From: Eubacteriaceae bacterium
GTDB lineage: Bacteria; Bacillota; Clostridia; Lachnospirales; Lachnospiraceae
NCBI GenBank assembly: GCA_910574015.1
Contig: CAJSYQ010000011.1
Coordinates: 33,032-97,031 of the forward strand
DNA length: 64,000 nucleotides
Reading direction: 5' to 3'
Both the position numbers and the translations under genes were made by a program. Positions 61,348 through 64,000 of the stretch are shown piece after piece (the first letter of the stretch is position 1; each line of letters starts with the position of its first letter). The notes under the pieces were generated by a model that was not told the DNA's origin, made no database searches, and saw nothing but the letters and a program-made list of their open reading frames with translations.

Positions 61348-61377
61348 ATGAAGCTATATTATTGCGGCAATTGTTAG
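61348..61377 (+). other. Possible nine-residue leader peptide or gene remnant
   Basis: ATG 61348 has GGAGG eight bases upstream, inside the inverted repeat, and encodes MKLYYCGNC before a TAG. The frame reads on after the stop with a protein-like pattern (RTSYVQLKGYSLFELLRD) before further stops. It may be a leader peptide or the start of a decayed gene. Support is weak. Confidence 0.22.
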
Positions 61378-61382
61378 AGGAC

Positions 61383-61412
61383 AAGCTATGTTCAATTAAA
61401 AGGATATAGCTT
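61383..61412 (+). promoter_or_regulatory. Small stem-loop in the right leader
   Basis: AAGCTAT (61383-61389) and ATAGCTT (61406-61412) pair around a 16-base loop, about 60 bases before the SDR start. It has no T tract, so it is not an obvious terminator. Confidence 0.35.
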
Positions 61413-61471
61413 ATTTGAGTTATTGAGGGATTAATAATAATGGAGACAGCATGCTATAGGAGGAAAAACGT

Positions 61472-62191
61472 ATGCAGGCAAAAAATATTTTAATAACAGG
61501 TGCTTCTCAGGGAATTGGTGCAAAGACAGCGGAATATCTTGCCAGGCAGGGAGCCGTTGTGATATTGGTAGCTAGAAATCAACAGAAATTGATGGATATT
61601 CAGGCGAAGATTTCGGGAAAATCATTTATCTATTCATATGATCTGAATGACTTGGGAAATATACAGAGAATCTTTGATCATTGTGCTGGGAAGGGAATAA
61701 AACTGCATGGCATGGTTCATTGTGCGGGAGTTAACCGTGATGTTCCGATCCGGAGTAATGACATAGGGATGATGCAGGAAACATTAACAGTTAATTATAT
61801 GTCCTTTATCGAGCTTGCAAAATATTTTATAAGGAAAAAGTACTCAGAGATTGGCGGCAGCATAGTGGCAATATCATCTCATGCAACGAACATTATTTCA
61901 GCTGGAATGAGTTCCTATACTTCTTCCAAGGCTGCCTTGGAGGCTGCGGTGAAGGTAATGTCAAAAGAATTTGTGAAACGCGGAATACGGGTGAACGCCA
62001 TTGCTCCCGCATGCGTCGATACAGAAATGGTGGCAGACGCGCCATTTATGAGTGAGGAAATAATTAGTGGTGCACAGCCGTTAGGCATTATTGAGCCAGT
62101 TTACATTTCCTATTTAGTAGATTTTCTGATATCAGATAAATCAAAATATATGACAGGGGCAGTAATACCGGTTTCTGCCGGTAATATATAG
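61472..62191 (+). CDS. SDR-family oxidoreductase (FabG-like), right-hand operon
   Basis: A 239-residue short-chain dehydrogenase with GASQGIG (about 10-16), HCAG, catalytic Ser (AISSHAT) and YTSSK. AGGAGG lies eight bases before ATG 61472. It is the first gene downstream of the invertible SigD promoter in the orientation given and mirrors the first SDR of the leftward set. No carrier protein gene follows in the window, so it may use carriers from elsewhere. Confidence 0.85.
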   Translation: MQAKNILITGASQGIGAKTAEYLARQGAVVILVARNQQKLMDIQAKISGKSFIYSYDLNDLGNIQRIFDHCAGKGIKLHGMVHCAGVNRDVPIRSNDIGMMQETLTVNYMSFIELAKYFIRKKYSEIGGSIVAISSHATNIISAGMSSYTSSKAALEAAVKVMSKEFVKRGIRVNAIAPACVDTEMVADAPFMSEEIISGAQPLGIIEPVYISYLVDFLISDKSKYMTGAVIPVSAGNI

Positions 62192-62212
62192 AAGGACTAG
62201 GAGGAAAGGATA

Positions 62213-63853
62213 ATGAATGGAGAATATTCCAATATCAAGATAGCAGGTGTGGCATCCGCTGTTCCGTCATATGTCATGAATAGTATGGACTATCTTGAGA
62301 TTTTTGGAAAAAGAAGGGTGACAAAACAGGTAAAAATGACAGGTGTGGAAAGATGTCACAAATCACTTCGCTATCAGAAAACATCGGATTTGTGCATGCG
62401 TGCAGTGAGAGAATTGTTGACTCATATGAAATGGGATTTGACAGAAATAAAAATATTGGTTTTTTGCACTCAGAATCCGGATTATCATATCCCCTCAACG
62501 GCAATCGATCTGGCAGATCGGCTTGGCCTGGGAAAAGATTGTATGGCATACGATGTGTGTTTGGGCTGTCAGGCATTTGACTTAGGGGTTCAGACAATTG
62601 CGGGGTTGTTGCAAAGCCAGCCCAATGGAACAAAGGCGATATTGCTGACAGGAGATGTTGCTTCTGTACTTGCCAGCGGTAGTGTCCTGACCAAGGAGGA
62701 TGTTGTAAACCAGTTAATGTTTGGGTCCGGCGGCGCTGCTGTGGCAATAGAGAAAGAGCCTGGAAATAGACTTGCATTCCGAAATTACAGTGACGGGAAT
62801 AAATGGGATGCGATTTTGAAATACCACGATTCGCCTAGTATGATGGATGGAAATAAGGTATTGGATTTTGCGCTTGATGATGTGGCTGAAAATATGATCC
62901 GGTTCCAAAAGGAAGTGTTGGGAGATGCTGTTGATTATTATTGTTTCAGTCAGGCGCAGAAATTGATCCTTGATAATATAGCAGATACTTGTGGGCTCAC
63001 TGAGGAAGACACACTGATCTCCTATGATGAGTATGGTGATACATCGGGGGCCGGAATCCCCATAACCTTATGTCATAATCGGGATAAACTTGCAAGGAAG
63101 GGTAAAGTAAACATTTGCAGCTGTGGGTTTGGTGTTGGTCTGTCAATGGGGATTACTTATTTTGAAATTGATCCGCTTAATATATTGCCAGTGATTGAGA
63201 CAGATGAGCATTTTGATGAGCATAGGAAGCATGTTGGTTTGCTGCACGAACACGCAATCCTGATGATAGAGCCATCTAATGACCTGGCAGAGATGCTGGT
63301 CCGCCAATTGGATCGCGTGGGAGGTAATCTTAGTTTATATGGAGAGAAAGAGTCTTTGGAGAAATTGAAATCACAATTTTTCTGGAAGGATTGTGAACTT
63401 TTTACAGACAGTTTCGAAAAAATGGCGGAGTGCACTGGCAAAAAATTTCATTCGGTTGTTATTGATATGATGGACAACGATCCTGAAAAGATAAAAAAGC
63501 AAATCCAGTTCCTGAGCGACAAGAGAATGTTAGAAAAGAGCTGTTGTATTGTACTTGTAACAGTTCGGGAAGAAACGGATGATGGATTGAGGGAGTTTAT
63601 GAATTGTCTTGCAGACCAGAGTGGATGCAGGGTGAATTCAGTTGTTTATGTACCTGAAAGCCTGGACATATATCCGGATATTGGCGATAGTACAGAGTGG
63701 CTGGAAAGGCAGATTCGAATGACAGAGAATCAAGATATGATTAGACCATTCTTTTTGTCAGCAGCGGTAAATCGGTTATTGTCAAAAGAATTTCTGGCTG
63801 CCGACCGATCCATTATACATATTTCGGATACGGTTTCCCAGCTTAAATTATAA
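62213..63853 (+). CDS. KASIII-like protein fused to a degenerate Rossmann domain, altered triad (right copy)
   Basis: A 546-residue paralogue of the left fusion at 55513, with the same order: KASIII-like (1 to about 330), then a degenerate Rossmann-like tail. Cys119 is kept (DVCLGCQAF), but the usual His is Ser246 (YYCFSQAQK) and the usual Asn is Asp276 (DEYGDTSG). His and Asn are needed for decarboxylative condensation, so this copy probably does not condense; acyl transfer or a regulatory role is more likely. The tail has lost the glycine loop entirely. It lies 22 bases after the SDR and appears to end the right-hand operon. Confidence 0.78.
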   Translation: MNGEYSNIKIAGVASAVPSYVMNSMDYLEIFGKRRVTKQVKMTGVERCHKSLRYQKTSDLCMRAVRELLTHMKWDLTEIKILVFCTQNPDYHIPSTAIDLADRLGLGKDCMAYDVCLGCQAFDLGVQTIAGLLQSQPNGTKAILLTGDVASVLASGSVLTKEDVVNQLMFGSGGAAVAIEKEPGNRLAFRNYSDGNKWDAILKYHDSPSMMDGNKVLDFALDDVAENMIRFQKEVLGDAVDYYCFSQAQKLILDNIADTCGLTEEDTLISYDEYGDTSGAGIPITLCHNRDKLARKGKVNICSCGFGVGLSMGITYFEIDPLNILPVIETDEHFDEHRKHVGLLHEHAILMIEPSNDLAEMLVRQLDRVGGNLSLYGEKESLEKLKSQFFWKDCELFTDSFEKMAECTGKKFHSVVIDMMDNDPEKIKKQIQFLSDKRMLEKSCCIVLVTVREETDDGLREFMNCLADQSGCRVNSVVYVPESLDIYPDIGDSTEWLERQIRMTENQDMIRPFFLSAAVNRLLSKEFLAADRSIIHISDTVSQLKL

Positions 63854-63960
63854 AAACAAATTCTGGTTTGCAAATATATAAAAAGCCTGCTAATAAAAAG
63901 TCAAGTGTTTTTTTGAAAAAATAGAAAGAAATTTTGTTTTGACTTTTGGGTATAACTTTT

Positions 63961-63985
63961 AAACCGCCCAGTAGCCGGTTTTTAA
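63961..63985 (+). terminator. Candidate terminator of the right-hand operon
   Basis: AAACCG (63961-63966) pairs with CGGTTT (63976-63981) around a 9-base loop, followed by TT and AAAA. The stem is short, so termination is uncertain. If real, the right-hand operon has only two genes. Confidence 0.4.
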
Positions 63986-64000
63986 AAATCTGTATTGGGG

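Noticed and set aside
1..64000. CRISPR arrays, tRNA or rRNA genes
   Set aside because: No regularly spaced direct repeats and no cloverleaf or rRNA-like sequence were noticed on reading both strands.

Overview
The window looks like the chromosome of a motile, low-to-mid G+C Firmicute of the Clostridia, most likely a Lachnospiraceae. The reasons are strong AGGAGG ribosome sites, tight co-directional operons, a FliW-CsrA pair, SigD (sigma-28) promoters of the TAAA-N15-GCCGATAT type and short flagellin. No species is assigned. I ran no database search; family calls come from motifs read in the translations.

Layout. Bases 1-9,700 hold ordinary metabolic and housekeeping genes: MATE transporter, TrmH-type RNA methyltransferase, NfeD plus SPFH membrane pair, argF, citrate synthase, coaX, dus, a MarR regulator and an esterase. 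Bases 9,800-17,700 hold a MacA/MacB-like efflux system and a topoisomerase IV-type subunit pair. Bases 17,700-29,300 hold the late flagellar block flgM-flgN-flgK-flgK-flgL-fliW-csrA-flaG-fliD-fliS-fliT-fliC, with SigD promoters before flgM, flaG and fliC. Directly after flagellin (29,400-38,050) come two large LicD-family transferases and a complete 2-aminoethylphosphonate pathway (transaminase, nucleotidyltransferase, phosphonopyruvate decarboxylase, cytidylyltransferase-PEP mutase fusion). Next is a divergent pair (38,129-40,471), a beta-propeller-like protein and a GNAT-like protein, with SigD-type promoters facing both ways.

From 58,181 down to 40,473 runs one leftward set of 18 closely packed genes. 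It joins nonulosonic-acid activation (NeuB, a NeuA-PseG fusion), glycan assembly (capsule-type transferase, pyruvyl transferase, DUF4910-like protein) and a discrete acyl/aminoacyl assembly line: four acyl carrier proteins, two adenylating enzymes, two KASIII-type enzymes (one fused to a degenerate Rossmann domain), three SDR reductases and two GNAT-like proteins. The likely product is a sugar with unusual acyl groups for flagellin or the cell surface.

The most striking element lies at 58,263-61,341. Two perfect 68-bp inverted repeats flank 2.94 kb carrying a PD-(D/E)XK/AAA-like protein and a tyrosine recombinase. Each repeat has at its inner edge a recombinase-type core: 7-bp inverted arms around an asymmetric 7-bp spacer. 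Just inside the right repeat, pointing outward, is a SigD promoter (TAAG-N15-TCCGATAT) that nearly duplicates the flgM promoter. In the orientation given it faces a rightward pair (SDR plus KASIII fusion, 61,472-63,853). After inversion it would face the leftward 18-gene set. I read this as a flagellar-sigma-dependent invertible promoter that switches between two acyl-tailoring programmes, so motile cells would alternate the chemistry of their flagellar glycan. Sequence supports the parts; inversion itself is inferred.
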